Below, piece by piece: positions 1 to 8,141 of a DNA stretch of 64,000 bases. Position numbers and translations under genes: made by a program. The stretch's first letter is position 1. Each line of letters starts with the position of its first letter. The stretch is from Mariprofundus sp. Lineage in GTDB: Bacteria > Pseudomonadota > Zetaproteobacteria > Mariprofundales > Mariprofundaceae. Under the pieces are notes generated by a model. The model was given only the letters and a program-made list of their open reading frames with translations, had not been told where the DNA came from and did not search any database. The stretch spans positions 35,408-99,407 of the forward strand of contig JAJFLH010000040.1 of NCBI GenBank assembly GCA_021772775.1, read 5' to 3'.

Positions 1-1094
1 ATAAGGGCTATTTTGATTTTATTGAGCTGAAAAGAGCCTAGTTTCACATGATCAGCCAGTTTTAGTGGCGCATCAATTTTTCCACTGACTGTTTGTAAAC
101 TGATTTGAGGCAATGCATGACTGGTATCAATTTCAGTCTGATCAACCTGCATGAGGGTTAGTGATGCGCCGGTATCCAACAATAAAAAAACAGGGGGATT
201 TCCATTGATGGAGAGTGGCACCAGAAAATGTTCGCCAGCCCGTTGCAGTGGGATAGTGACCTGATAGTCAATCGAATGTATTTGCTCTATTTTTTGCAAT
301 AGCGCGCTTGCTCTGTTGCCAACTTCAGGGTCGTAAACCAGAGGTTGCAGAATCGTTGTCGCTTGTTTTGTGTGTCCCATCTCAATTAGTGCGATGGCCT
401 GCATCAATTGATAATCTGTGTTGGCTCCATCCATATTACTGAGTCGACGATAAAACGTAAGAATATGATTAAATTCTTCGGCTTGGATGAGATGCTCTTT
501 TTGAGCCTGAACCGCTTTGTATCGTTGATGATTGATACGCGAAATCAGCTCGGGGTTGGCGGTTTGCTTTAACAGATCAATGAGCAGAAAAGCTTCCAGG
601 TCGAACTGTTCCTGCTCATGCAATGTTTTTGCCTGCAGTAGGCCTGCTGCAACATCATCAGGAAAATGGTTGCGATATTGCTTGAGCAGTAATAACGCGG
701 TTTCGCTCATGCCTTGTTGGATATAGGTGTTGCTGAGCATAATAATCTGATTGCGTGCCTGCTCAGAGCTCTGTTGAGGCCAGGCGGAAAATGCGGCTGA
801 AAAACTCTCCTGCATCAATAGTGTGGTGAATGTTTGCAGTGGGTCGAGCGGTATGCTGGCTGTTTGTGGAAGCGGGGCAGGCATTGGAACTACACCTGCC
901 TTGCTGATAATAGTCGGAATGACTGAAGCTGTTTCAGTCAGCGGGCGTTGAGGCGAGGGGTTCAGCGTTTCTCCTTTAAGGTTAGGATATTGCTCTTCGA
1001 GGGGCTTTGTTGCCATGAGGTCATGGGAATACCAACCCATCACCCAACCGATAGCCAATATGAAGGCGATATGTTTCATCCGACTCAATTGCAT
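1..1094 (-). CDS. Retropepsin-like aspartic protease with N-terminal helical region (3' end outside window)
   Basis: Reading the minus strand from the ATG at 1094 (an alternative ATG at 1079 is in frame), I find an open frame without stops to the window edge. It starts with a hydrophobic N-terminal anchor of about 15 residues, then a linker, then an Ala/Leu/Gln-rich TPR-like helical stretch. Near residues 295-302 it has the aspartic-protease motif LLLDTGAS, in a context (FLVPLSINGNPPVFLLLD) typical of the clan AA single-domain retropepsin family found in proteobacteria. The gene is cut off by the left edge, so only the start of the protease domain is visible. Neither start has a strong ribosome binding site. 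The substrate is unknown; a periplasmic or membrane-anchored location is inferred from the N-terminal hydrophobic segment. Confidence 0.75.
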   Translation of the reverse strand, partial: MQLSRMKHIAFILAIGWVMGWYSHDLMATKPLEEQYPNLKGETLNPSPQRPLTETASVIPTIISKAGVVPMPAPLPQTASIPLDPLQTFTTLLMQESFSAAFSAWPQQSSEQARNQIIMLSNTYIQQGMSETALLLLKQYRNHFPDDVAAGLLQAKTLHEQEQFDLEAFLLIDLLKQTANPELISRINHQRYKAVQAQKEHLIQAEEFNHILTFYRRLSNMDGANTDYQLMQAIALIEMGHTKQATTILQPLVYDPEVGNRASALLQKIEQIHSIDYQVTIPLQRAGEHFLVPLSINGNPPVFLLLDTGASLTLMQVDQTEIDTSHALPQISLQTVSGKIDAPLKLADHVKLGSFQLNKIKIAL

Positions 1095-1140
1095 GAAGTA
1101 AACGACTTACGTTGATCGTGTACTTTTACAGCGAGCAAGG

Positions 1141-1824
1141 TTATCGAGTGCCGACCCAGATTGTATGTTTACTTCCCACCTGACTTTTGTGAGCGCGTAC
1201 GAGGTACTCTTTCACATCAAAACCGACTTTTCTCATGCGCTGCGTAAAGCTTGAATCTGGAAAACCAGACCAGACAGTCAGCACACCACCGGGTTTGAGT
1301 GCATCAAAGGCACTGTTAAGGCCGCGCACACTATAGAGGGAATCATTGTCCTCAATGGTGAAAGCATCCGGTCCATTATCAACATCCAGCATGATGGCAT
1401 CGAAACTGTTTCTATTGTTTTTCATCACTTTGCCAACATCGCCTTCTATAATATGGACACGTTCATCTTCGATAGGGCACCCAGCCAAAATACCGAGATG
1501 TTCGTAATTCCAGCGCACAACAGCAGGCATCAATTCAGCGACTGTGACTTTTGCACAGCGGCCAGTATGTGAGAGGGCTTCGGCAAGTGTAAATCCCATG
1601 CCGAGACCACCGACCAGTACATGCGCATTTTTACGTTTGGCGATGGGCTTACACGCCAGTTCTGCCAGAACATCTTCAGAGTTGTGCATGCGGCTGTTCA
1701 TCAGGTCACCGGCCTTATCTACGCGGATAGAGAACTCCATGCCACGTTGATAAAGTCGTAGTGTTGCGCCGTGTTCTGTCGCTGTGTCGAGTAGTCTGAA
1801 AGGGATCATAAAGGCATTGTCCAT
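1141..1824 (-). CDS. Spermidine-synthase-like SAM-binding protein
   Basis: This 227-residue protein has a Rossmann methyltransferase fold of the polyamine-synthase (PABS) type. The glycine motif VGGLGMGFT lies at residues 71-79, the acidic strand VTVAELMP at 93-100 and the strand DAIMLDVDNGPD at about 142-153. The family transfers aminopropyl groups from decarboxylated SAM, but many stand-alone bacterial members of this length have no proven substrate, so the product may be a spermidine synthase or a methyltransferase-like relative. It lies just downstream (in its own direction) of an oppositely oriented NfeD gene. No clear ribosome binding site precedes the ATG at 1824, and the ATG at 1809 is also possible. 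Confidence 0.75.
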   Translation of the reverse strand: MDNAFMIPFRLLDTATEHGATLRLYQRGMEFSIRVDKAGDLMNSRMHNSEDVLAELACKPIAKRKNAHVLVGGLGMGFTLAEALSHTGRCAKVTVAELMPAVVRWNYEHLGILAGCPIEDERVHIIEGDVGKVMKNNRNSFDAIMLDVDNGPDAFTIEDNDSLYSVRGLNSAFDALKPGGVLTVWSGFPDSSFTQRMRKVGFDVKEYLVRAHKSQVGSKHTIWVGTR

Positions 1825-1932
1825 GCGTATGTGAACTACGCAAGTTTGCTGATGCTCTTATAGCTTTAGACGATGGTGAAGTTGTCGCATCTGAGCATTG
1901 TGGTTATGCTTTAAATTCGATCAGGAGGATAC

Positions 1933-2376
1933 ATGTTAGAGTCGTTAGGTCTGGAAGTGTGGCATGCGTGGTTATTGATTGCCTGCGTAATTGCAGCTGT
2001 CGAACTGCTGTTGGTAGGTTCCTATTATCTGTTGGCTGTGGCTGCCGGGGCTATGGTTGTCGGTTCGATTCATTCAATGATGGCGTTGTCGGTGGCTGCG
2101 CAGTGGTTTGTGTTTACATTAGCGACGGCAGTGGCCGCACTGTTGATGGGCCTGGTTCGTCCAAAAGATGGCAAACATGATGTTGATGATATCTCATATA
2201 TGGTGGGCAAACAGGTGAAAGTTGTTGAAAAAGTGTCGCCGCGTGGCCGCGTGGTTTATAAAAGCGTGACATGGGAAGCCGAATCCGAAGACAGACTTGA
2301 AGAAGGTGTGACAGTAGTGATTATCGGAGTAAATGGCAGCACCCTGTTTGTAGCGAAACTTGAGGAGAATAGCTAA
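1933..2376 (+). CDS. NfeD-family membrane protein
   Basis: The 147-residue product has hydrophobic segments over about residues 10-75 and a soluble C-terminal part (about 85-145) of the OB-fold type found in short NfeD proteins. A good ribosome binding site (AGGAGG, about 1922-1927) precedes the ATG. Its stop codon overlaps by one base the ATG of the following band-7 gene. NfeD and band-7/stomatin proteins are a conserved pair in bacteria, thought to act together in membrane microdomain organisation or membrane protein quality control. That role comes from the family and is not visible here. Confidence 0.88.
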   Translation: MLESLGLEVWHAWLLIACVIAAVELLLVGSYYLLAVAAGAMVVGSIHSMMALSVAAQWFVFTLATAVAALLMGLVRPKDGKHDVDDISYMVGKQVKVVEKVSPRGRVVYKSVTWEAESEDRLEEGVTVVIIGVNGSTLFVAKLEENS

Positions 2377-3341
2377 TGGATATGGTGATGATGGCGGTCG
2401 CATTGATGATCGTGATAGTTGTTTATAAAGGGGTTGTGGTCATTCGGAATTCTGAGCGCATGGTGATTGAGCGCTTGGGTAATTATAGCCGAACCTTGAT
2501 GCCGGGCATTAATTTTATCGTACCATTTCTGGACCAACCGCGTGAATTTATCTGGAAAGCTGCACCAAGCAGTGGAGCCTTGGGGCGCTTGCTGGGAGAA
2601 ACCAGTGGTTCAGCTTATTCAAGCTTGCAGAGTATGGAGCGCATCGATATCCGTGAAACGGTATTGGACTTTCCATCGCAGACAGTGATCACACGTGATA
2701 ATGTCAGTATTCAGATCAATGCACTGCTCTATATCGAGATTACCAATCCGCATGATGCAGTCTATCGTATTGCTAATCTACCCAACTCAATTGAGAAGCT
2801 TGGGCAAACCACATTGCGTAGTCTGGTGGGTGAAATGGAATTGGATAAAACTTTGTCTTCACGTGAAGATATCAATGCGCGTTTGCAGATTACTCTCGAT
2901 CAGGCTGCTGATGATTGGGGGGCTAAGGTGAAACGTGTGGAAGTGCAGGATTTGAATGTACCGGATGAAGTACAGGCTGCGATGGAAAAACAGATGAGGG
3001 CAGAGCGTGATAAACGTGCTTCGATTCTGGAAGCAGAAGGTTCAAGGCAATCAGATATTTTAAAAGCTGAAGGCGAGAGGCAGGCGGCGATTTTGGTTGC
3101 TGAAGGTAACCGGGAAGCGCGTATCTTGGAGGCAGATGGTGAAAGACTTGCATTGGCAAAGCTCAAAGAGGCTTTGGGTGATGAAGGTTTCAGCCAGTAC
3201 CTGATTGCTATTCGTTATCTGGATACGTTGAAAATGATAGGTGCAGCCGGAGAAGGGGATAAGACCGTATTTATGCCGGTCGATGCGACGGCTACGCTAG
3301 GTGCTATTGGTGGCATTAAAGAGCTGTTCGGTACGAAATAA
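2376..3341 (+). CDS. SPFH/band-7 (stomatin-like, QmcA type) membrane protein
   Basis: The 321-residue protein starts with a single transmembrane segment (about residues 4-20), followed by a band-7/SPFH domain (about 20-190). An Ala/Glu-rich helical stretch (about 195-265) has repeated units of the type EAEGxRQ and AEGERQAAI, which form the coiled coil of paraslipins. The end (VFMPVDATATLGAIGGI) resembles other stomatin-type proteins. It is translationally coupled to the preceding NfeD gene. Members scaffold membrane complexes and work with membrane proteases; no client can be deduced. It is the last gene before the distal end of the integron array. Confidence 0.9.
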   Translation: MDMVMMAVALMIVIVVYKGVVVIRNSERMVIERLGNYSRTLMPGINFIVPFLDQPREFIWKAAPSSGALGRLLGETSGSAYSSLQSMERIDIRETVLDFPSQTVITRDNVSIQINALLYIEITNPHDAVYRIANLPNSIEKLGQTTLRSLVGEMELDKTLSSREDINARLQITLDQAADDWGAKVKRVEVQDLNVPDEVQAAMEKQMRAERDKRASILEAEGSRQSDILKAEGERQAAILVAEGNREARILEADGERLALAKLKEALGDEGFSQYLIAIRYLDTLKMIGAAGEGDKTVFMPVDATATLGAIGGIKELFGTK

Positions 3342-3373
3342 ACTGGTTCTTTAATCCGTTCCTAAACATGAAT

Positions 3374-3461
3374 AGCTAACGCGGTAAACCACCGGAGGCA
3401 AAAAGCAGAACGACGGCGAAGTAGTGCTTATTATCGTCTGAGTACATTTACCTTGTTAGCC
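3374..3461 (-). repeat. attC site E (distal end of integron array)
   Basis: This is an 88-bp imperfect inverted repeat bounded by AGCTAAC (3374-3380) and GTTAGCC (3455-3461), matching the attC consensus RYYYAAC/GTTRRRY with one mismatch in each core. Inner arms GGTAAA and TTTACC pair. On the minus strand it begins directly at the stop codon of the CHMI gene, as expected for a cassette. It shares the AAGG(T/C)AAAT arm and the CTGCTTTTT segment with sites at 4292-4378 and 12268-12355, so these belong to one attC family. Confidence 0.78.
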
Positions 3462-3806
3462 TTACTGCGGTACACACTTACCATAAGAGTCACGATCCAT
3501 ATCTATTATTTCTACAGTGATGACTGAAGCAGGAATCTGCAATGCAGGTAAGCCTGATAAGATCACTTTTCCAAGACGCTTTTTGTTATCAGCATCCCGC
3601 CCCGATTTAATCCGAGCCTGAATATGGATATAAGGACTACTTCCACCTGCATTGGTAAAAGCTCGGAACGGATAGGCGCGCGTTTTAATTTGATCAGCTT
3701 TAAACAGACCGCTATCTGAAATGGATTGATGTATTGTCCTCAAGAGAAGGTCAACTTCGGCTTCATCAGCCATTTTTTCCTGATATTCAACAATAATATG
3801 TGGCAC
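3462..3806 (-). CDS. 5-carboxymethyl-2-hydroxymuconate isomerase family protein (cassette gene)
   Basis: The 114-residue protein begins MPHIIVEY and so carries the N-terminal proline used as catalytic base in the tautomerase superfamily. Length and sequence pattern match the CHMI (HpcD) branch, which isomerises 5-carboxymethyl-2-hydroxymuconate in homoprotocatechuate breakdown. No other gene of that pathway is in the window, so the natural substrate here is open. The start is GTG, preceded by AAAGGAG. It lies 11 bp after a DUF1499 lipoprotein gene and is followed directly by attC site E, so the two genes appear to form one integron cassette. Confidence 0.8.
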   Translation of the reverse strand: MPHIIVEYQEKMADEAEVDLLLRTIHQSISDSGLFKADQIKTRAYPFRAFTNAGGSSPYIHIQARIKSGRDADNKKRLGKVILSGLPALQIPASVITVEIIDMDRDSYGKCVPQ

Positions 3807-3817
3807 TGATATCTCCT

Positions 3818-4273
3818 TTATTCATTGTCCATTGCTTTAAATTCAGTTCGAATCTGTTCAATTCGTTTTCGGTTTACACCAAGATCTGAATGGCCAATTC
3901 TGGACGCTGATCGAACATGTATGATCCCTTGCTCTGATCCTGTGTCTGGAAAATAAAATTCTACATCATCAACAAAACGGAACACGCTGGAAGTAAACTC
4001 AGCTCTTAAATAATTATCCTCAACTATTTTGATCTTTGATGACTTAAGCTCTTTGAGGATATTCAAAATATGTTTTTTTGCCTCTAATGGCGTGCCTGTG
4101 ATATGGATAGGTTCGATAAAGTGCTCTTTATCTATTGCCTGACTGTGAACACAATTTGGTGTTGTTGGACACTCCATCAGTTGACCATTTTCAATTCCCA
4201 ATTTAGGCATCGTTCCTGCACATCCTGTTAAAAGTATTAAACTTGTTAGAATAATCTGAATTTGTCTATTCAT
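3818..4273 (-). CDS. DUF1499 lipoprotein (cassette gene)
   Basis: This 151-residue protein has a type II signal peptide with lipobox LTGC (Cys at about residue 18). A DUF1499 domain follows, recognised by the CPTTPNCVHSQA segment at about 35-46 and the acidic VDDVEFYFP stretch. DUF1499 proteins have no established biochemical role. It is the first gene of a two-gene integron cassette (3380-4297) whose second gene encodes a CHMI-family tautomerase. The attC site of the neighbouring M48 cassette sits directly upstream at 4292-4378. Confidence 0.82.
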   Translation of the reverse strand: MNRQIQIILTSLILLTGCAGTMPKLGIENGQLMECPTTPNCVHSQAIDKEHFIEPIHITGTPLEAKKHILNILKELKSSKIKIVEDNYLRAEFTSSVFRFVDDVEFYFPDTGSEQGIIHVRSASRIGHSDLGVNRKRIEQIRTEFKAMDNE

Positions 4274-4291
4274 TGTTTATATTCCCTGAGG

Positions 4292-4378
4292 TTATAACGT
4301 TGCAAATCATCGGTGGAAAAAAGCAGAGTGACAAATGAATTTTTCTTTTTCCGTCCGAGTGTATTTGCCTTATTATAC
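4292..4378 (-). repeat. attC site F (core mutated)
   Basis: The 87-bp element starts TTATAAC (4292-4298) and ends ATTATAC (4372-4378). The second core should read GTTATAC, so the invariant G of the core site has become A. The arms GCAAATCATCGG and CCGTCCGAGTGTATTTGC pair imperfectly. The sequence is close to site A at 12268-12355. The changed core G suggests reduced or lost recombination at this end of the site. Confidence 0.78.
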
Positions 4379-4379
4379 A

Positions 4380-5276
4380 TTATTCACTAAGAACTTTTCT
4401 TAAATAGCGAATACGCTTATCGACAGGCATATACGGCCCATGGTAATTAAAAAACTTTGTAACCGGCCCACTGTCTATTAGGTCGCTACTTTTGAGTGCT
4501 GTTTCAGCTCCTGCGGGATCATATCCAGCGCGAACCATCAAGCGGACTCCAAGTGCATCCGCATCTTTTTCCATGATATTGCGCATTTTGTAGTTAGCCA
4601 GTTCTTTGCCCCTTTCAGGTAAGGTATGTCCCAAAAGGATATGTGCCAATTCATGAGAAATAAAGAATGCGAGTTCGTCATCACGTTTAAGCAGTTTTGC
4701 TGCTCCAAAATCCACAATGATTTCGCTGTTGCGGGCCATTGCCTTGTGTTCATTTGTATCACTCAAGATAAAACTATAATCGCATGCCATATCTGCAGTG
4801 AGGTCCAATGTTAGTTTCTTTTGGTCTCGTAGTATGCCAAGTCGCAGATGTGATGATTGCTGCGCCTCACCTAAGAGCTTTGTAAATTCATCTGGTGACT
4901 TAGTATCAGACCAGCGATTGTCGTTTGCAGAAATAATGACATCGCCCACACGCAGGCCCGCTTTATCCGCAGCACGCTTGGGATCTACATAAGTAACTAT
5001 AGGCTGTTTTTTTAGATGAAAAGCCTTGATTACAAGTTTTTTTTGCTCTTCGTTACCTTGCTCTTTCAGAGACATAGGTATGAAGCCATAATATGTTTTG
5101 AGTTTTGAGCAAATTGGGCTGTTTGCCACAAGAATATTGTGTGTGATTGCTGAAACTCTGTTGAGCTGTGTATATAAGCTGCGTAATCCTTCAACTGTCT
5201 GAGGAGGAGTATACGTTTTGCTCGATGCACAGCCTGCAATGAACATAATGGCAATAAGGGTCACTGTTTTTAGCAA
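4380..5276 (-). CDS. M48-family metalloprotease lipoprotein with PDZ domain (cassette gene)
   Basis: The protein has a lipoprotein signal ending FIAGC, a PDZ domain around the AADKAGLRVGDVIISAND segment, the zinc site HELAH, and a downstream EKDADALG glutamate ligand, as in M48 peptidases (BepA/LoiP-like outer-membrane quality-control proteases). An ATG at 5312 extends the frame by 12 residues, but it lies inside an attC-like site and lacks a ribosome binding site. The TTG at 5276, preceded by AAGGA, gives a clean signal peptide MLKTVTLIAIMFIAGC, so I prefer it. The gene is flanked by attC-like sites at 4292-4378 and 5301-5380 and fits a single-gene cassette. Confidence 0.82.
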   Translation of the reverse strand: MLKTVTLIAIMFIAGCASSKTYTPPQTVEGLRSLYTQLNRVSAITHNILVANSPICSKLKTYYGFIPMSLKEQGNEEQKKLVIKAFHLKKQPIVTYVDPKRAADKAGLRVGDVIISANDNRWSDTKSPDEFTKLLGEAQQSSHLRLGILRDQKKLTLDLTADMACDYSFILSDTNEHKAMARNSEIIVDFGAAKLLKRDDELAFFISHELAHILLGHTLPERGKELANYKMRNIMEKDADALGVRLMVRAGYDPAGAETALKSSDLIDSGPVTKFFNYHGPYMPVDKRIRYLRKVLSE

Positions 5277-5300
5277 TATGTTTTCCTTAACTCGTATTGT

Positions 5301-5380
5301 GTATAACGCCAAACATCAGGGGCAAAGCGAAGCGATATCTCTTGAATGTGTTGCTTATGTGGAAGACCTTTACCTTGTAG
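5301..5380 (-). repeat. Degenerate attC-like site D
   Basis: GTATAAC (5301-5307) matches an attC core. The other end reads CTTGTAG where the related sites read CTTGTTAG or CTTGTTATAC, so one base of the core is missing. The body keeps the GGGGCAAAGC and TTTACCTTG parts seen in site E, but pairing between the arms is weak. I read it as an eroded attC between the sulfotransferase and M48 genes. Confidence 0.5.
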
Positions 5381-5478
5381 TTTTTAACGAAGTCTGAGAT
5401 TTCAAGCTTTGAATCGTGCATGTTATCTCCAGACCTAGCTCAACAGCGTGAGAGATTACTACTGCGAAATAGCCTGTC

Positions 5479-5496
5479 ATCATCAATATTGATGAT
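5479..5496. repeat. Perfect 18-bp palindrome
   Basis: ATCATCAATATTGATGAT is a perfect palindrome between the eroded attC at 5301-5380 and the sulfotransferase gene. It has no following T-run and so is not an obvious terminator; an operator for a dimeric regulator is possible. The surrounding bases 5381-5550 hold no other feature I can recognise. Confidence 0.5.
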
Positions 5497-5550
5497 AAAA
5501 CGTATTTGTTTTGGATATGTTTATTTTTCTTTGAGATAGCGCTGGTGAAT

Positions 5551-6498
5551 TCAGCTTACCCCTTGCTTATATGAGAACTTTACAGGAGTAGATAATTTCA
5601 AGACTATTTTTCTGGACTCTTCATCAATCAATGTATCACTGACGTAATTCTCAAGAATCCTATTGATCTCTTTCAGATGAGGTATTAAAAGATCTTTCTC
5701 TTTTGCTTTCATATTATAGTGGTTTATCGATCTTAGTAATTCTATCGAAGCACTGTTTAAACTACTGTTTTCTCTTGGGGTCGGATTATCGTGGGGCGTT
5801 GCTAGCCCTAGTCTCTTCATGACTGCTTGAACCACATCACCTTCGTACTTAAATACAAAAATGCTGTTTTTACCAAACAGTGTTTGGCATTCACTGACAA
5901 ACCCTTGATAGTTTAAATGTTGAGAAAACCACTCAATATTTAACATTTCAGCAAAGGAGAGGTCTTTACCATAACAGGGGTTATTTTCAATTTGTGGGTT
6001 GCGAATACATTGTTTGTAATAGCTTTCAATAAATCCGAGTGGTTCACGAAACCATACCCAGACTTCAATATCGAAGAGTTTACTCAACTCAGATAAAATA
6101 CCTTTTGATTCGTCAGGAAAATCCCACCAATGATTATAAATACCTTCAGATGAGAGGATAATGGTGTGGGTATCTTCTTTAACTTGCGCGATGATATTCT
6201 TAAAGTTTTGCAGGAAACTTTCCACGTTTGTTGTGACTAAATTCTTCTCAAACCATTGGTGTTTTGGTGCGTTAGGATTTTGTATATTTTCAAGATTATG
6301 CGGGTAAAGAATCCCTTTTCCTCTGAGCTTGCGTTGTTTTTTATGCAGGTAGGTTTGTAAGCTTGTTGTGCCAGTTTTTGGTGTGCCAGCATGGATGATT
6401 AGCTTTATTTTTTGTACGGTTCGTTGCTCTAGTGATTGCTCAAGTGATTTTAATAGCTCAGCCAATGGGTTAGCAAATTGAACATTTGATTTTTCCAT
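5551..6498 (-). CDS. PAPS-dependent sulfotransferase-like protein
   Basis: The 315-residue protein has the sulfotransferase 5'-phosphosulfate loop AGTPKTGTTSLQ near residues 37-48 and a 3'-phosphate-binding-like segment REPLGFIESYY in the middle. These mark a sulfotransferase that would move sulfate from PAPS to a hydroxyl acceptor such as a sugar or surface glycan. The C-terminus ends soon after a helical segment and may be shorter than in typical members. The gene is AT-rich relative to the flanking core genes. It sits within the integron region, with an eroded attC downstream but no recognisable attC upstream. Confidence 0.75.
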   Translation of the reverse strand: MEKSNVQFANPLAELLKSLEQSLEQRTVQKIKLIIHAGTPKTGTTSLQTYLHKKQRKLRGKGILYPHNLENIQNPNAPKHQWFEKNLVTTNVESFLQNFKNIIAQVKEDTHTIILSSEGIYNHWWDFPDESKGILSELSKLFDIEVWVWFREPLGFIESYYKQCIRNPQIENNPCYGKDLSFAEMLNIEWFSQHLNYQGFVSECQTLFGKNSIFVFKYEGDVVQAVMKRLGLATPHDNPTPRENSSLNSASIELLRSINHYNMKAKEKDLLIPHLKEINRILENYVSDTLIDEESRKIVLKLSTPVKFSYKQGVS

Positions 6499-6671
6499 GT
6501 CGGTATATAAAAACCTCTAAAGTAGGGGGCAAAGAATGGTTACTCTGATCTGAGATTAATGACTAATCCAGACTAAATTGCTCTGACCCGAAAGGGGTAG
6601 TTTTTGTTTGCCTTGTAAGAGGGATTATTTTTGTCATGGGCAAACTCTCTTTTCTATTCTCAACTGAGACT

Positions 6672-6748
6672 TGAATGATCGTTCATGAATGAGTGTTGGT
6701 ATATTAACAATGAGTCGTATTGCATAAAAAATATGGACAATCGTTCAT
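6672..6748. promoter_or_regulatory. Operator-like repeats upstream of HTH gene
   Basis: The imperfect palindrome TGAATGATCGTTCA (6672-6685) contains ATCGTTCAT, which recurs at 6740-6748 just before the ribosome binding site of the HTH gene. Two copies 62 bp apart upstream of a regulator suggest an autoregulatory site. The rest of 6499-6763 shows only a CTCTGACCC motif near 6580 that resembles REP-type sequences and recurs after the HTH gene near 6993. Confidence 0.4.
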
Positions 6749-6763
6749 ATTAGGTGGATGGAT

Positions 6764-6979
6764 ATGACAAGAACATTAGAAATGAATGATGAGAACTGGA
6801 TCAATAATCCATTTGTTCTAGGGCAGCATGTGCGGGCTAAACGGAAGGCTCAAGATTTGACGGAGAAGTCTGGTGTTACCAGTCGTCATATCAGTGACAT
6901 AGAAAATGGACTAAAGAATGTTGGTGCTTATACGCTATTTAAAGTGCTGAACAGTCTTGATGTTGCGCTATATATATAG
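6764..6979 (+). CDS. HipB/XRE-like helix-turn-helix protein, internally shortened
   Basis: The small protein follows the HipB-like pattern: LGQHVRAKRKAQ, then GVTSRHISDIENG, then TLFKVLNSLDVAL. In the family, about five more residues normally lie between the first helix and the recognition helix (LTxxELAEKSGVT), whereas here the text runs DLTEKSGVT. This suggests a small internal deletion and perhaps loss of DNA binding. AGGTGG at 6752-6757 suits the ATG at 6764 better than the ATG at 6758. It reads opposite to the cassette genes around it. No HipA toxin is adjacent. Confidence 0.6.
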   Translation: MTRTLEMNDENWINNPFVLGQHVRAKRKAQDLTEKSGVTSRHISDIENGLKNVGAYTLFKVLNSLDVALYI

Positions 6980-7024
6980 GGTCATATATATAGTATCTGA
7001 CCCCTGTTGCCTTTAGGCATATAA

Positions 7025-8089
7025 TCAGGTTGACTCCTCATCTTTGGACAGAGTAACCCCCATTGCCTGCGCTCGCTTTTTCCACATGCGTCGAGCATAT
7101 TGTTGCATGTCGGCTGTCTTGTCGCTTTCATCCATTATCTCTAAGCCAAGCAGAGTTTCCAGAATATCTTCCATGGTGATAATACCCTCCATGCCTCCAT
7201 ATTCGTCGATGATTACCATGATGTGCGCACGCTGGTTCAGCACTTCGTCAAATGCGTCAGATAATGAGGTTTTGTCTGATAATGTATACAGATCGCGTCG
7301 ATAGGTTTTCAGGGTTTTGTCCGTATTGTCGCGCGCCTGCGCCAGCAATAGATCATCCTTGAGAACAAAGCCGGTGAATTGTTCGTCGTTTTCCACATAA
7401 ACCGGAATTCGTGAGAAACGTGAGTCATAGTGTTTCTCGAAATACTTATATACCGTCAGCGATTCGGGTAATGAAAATACTACCGGACGCGGTGTCATCA
7501 CGTCGGTGACTACTGTTTCGTGCAGCAGAAACATGTTTTTCAGGATGCGTGATTCTCGCTCCTCTAGCTGCCCTTCCTTCTCGCCGAGGTCAGCCATGGC
7601 GGCAAACTCCTTGCGGCTGAAGCCTTCAATCTTCATGTCTCGTGAGAATCCACGCACCAGTAACTCAGACAGCATTACAAACGGGTATAGTACACGTATC
7701 AGGAATTTTAGCCCGTGTGCGGTCACGCCTGCCAGCGCACGCCAGTAAGTTGCCCCCAATGTTTTAGGAATAATCTCTGAAAATACTAGGATCATCAACG
7801 TCAGTAGTGCAGATACCAACCCGACCCAGGCGTGCCCAAATACCACGGTCGCCTGTGCACCGGCACCAACGGCACCCACAGTGTGAGCTATGGTATTAAG
7901 CGTCAGAATCGCAGCCAGCGGTTTGTTGATATCACTTCTTAGCTCACGCAATAGTGAGCCCGAACTTTTCCCCTCCAGTTCTAGTGCGCTGATATGAGCC
8001 GTAGTTACACTTAGCAGCACTGCTTCTGCAATAGAGCACAAAAAGGAAAAGAGCAAGGCGATAGTCACATATGCAATGAGTAAGGTCAT
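7025..8089 (-). CDS. CNNM/CorB-type membrane protein with CBS pair
   Basis: The 354-residue protein has a DUF21/CNNM transmembrane domain (about residues 1-170), with the PKTLGA segment typical of the family near residue 108. A pair of CBS domains follows (about 185-330), with VMTPRP and the final IDEYGGMEGIITMEDILE. It appears to lack a full C-terminal CorC/HlyC domain. Relatives (CorB, CorC, YfjD) act in Mg2+ or Co2+ transport or efflux. Its base composition looks like the chromosomal flanks rather than the AT-rich cassettes, and no attC follows it. It may therefore be a core gene lying inside the array. Confidence 0.85.
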   Translation of the reverse strand: MTLLIAYVTIALLFSFLCSIAEAVLLSVTTAHISALELEGKSSGSLLRELRSDINKPLAAILTLNTIAHTVGAVGAGAQATVVFGHAWVGLVSALLTLMILVFSEIIPKTLGATYWRALAGVTAHGLKFLIRVLYPFVMLSELLVRGFSRDMKIEGFSRKEFAAMADLGEKEGQLEERESRILKNMFLLHETVVTDVMTPRPVVFSLPESLTVYKYFEKHYDSRFSRIPVYVENDEQFTGFVLKDDLLLAQARDNTDKTLKTYRRDLYTLSDKTSLSDAFDEVLNQRAHIMVIIDEYGGMEGIITMEDILETLLGLEIMDESDKTADMQQYARRMWKKRAQAMGVTLSKDEEST

Positions 8090-8141
8090 GTTGGCATAAT
8101 AATTAGCATAAAAGGAAATGACTCATTCAATAGTGCTGGTT

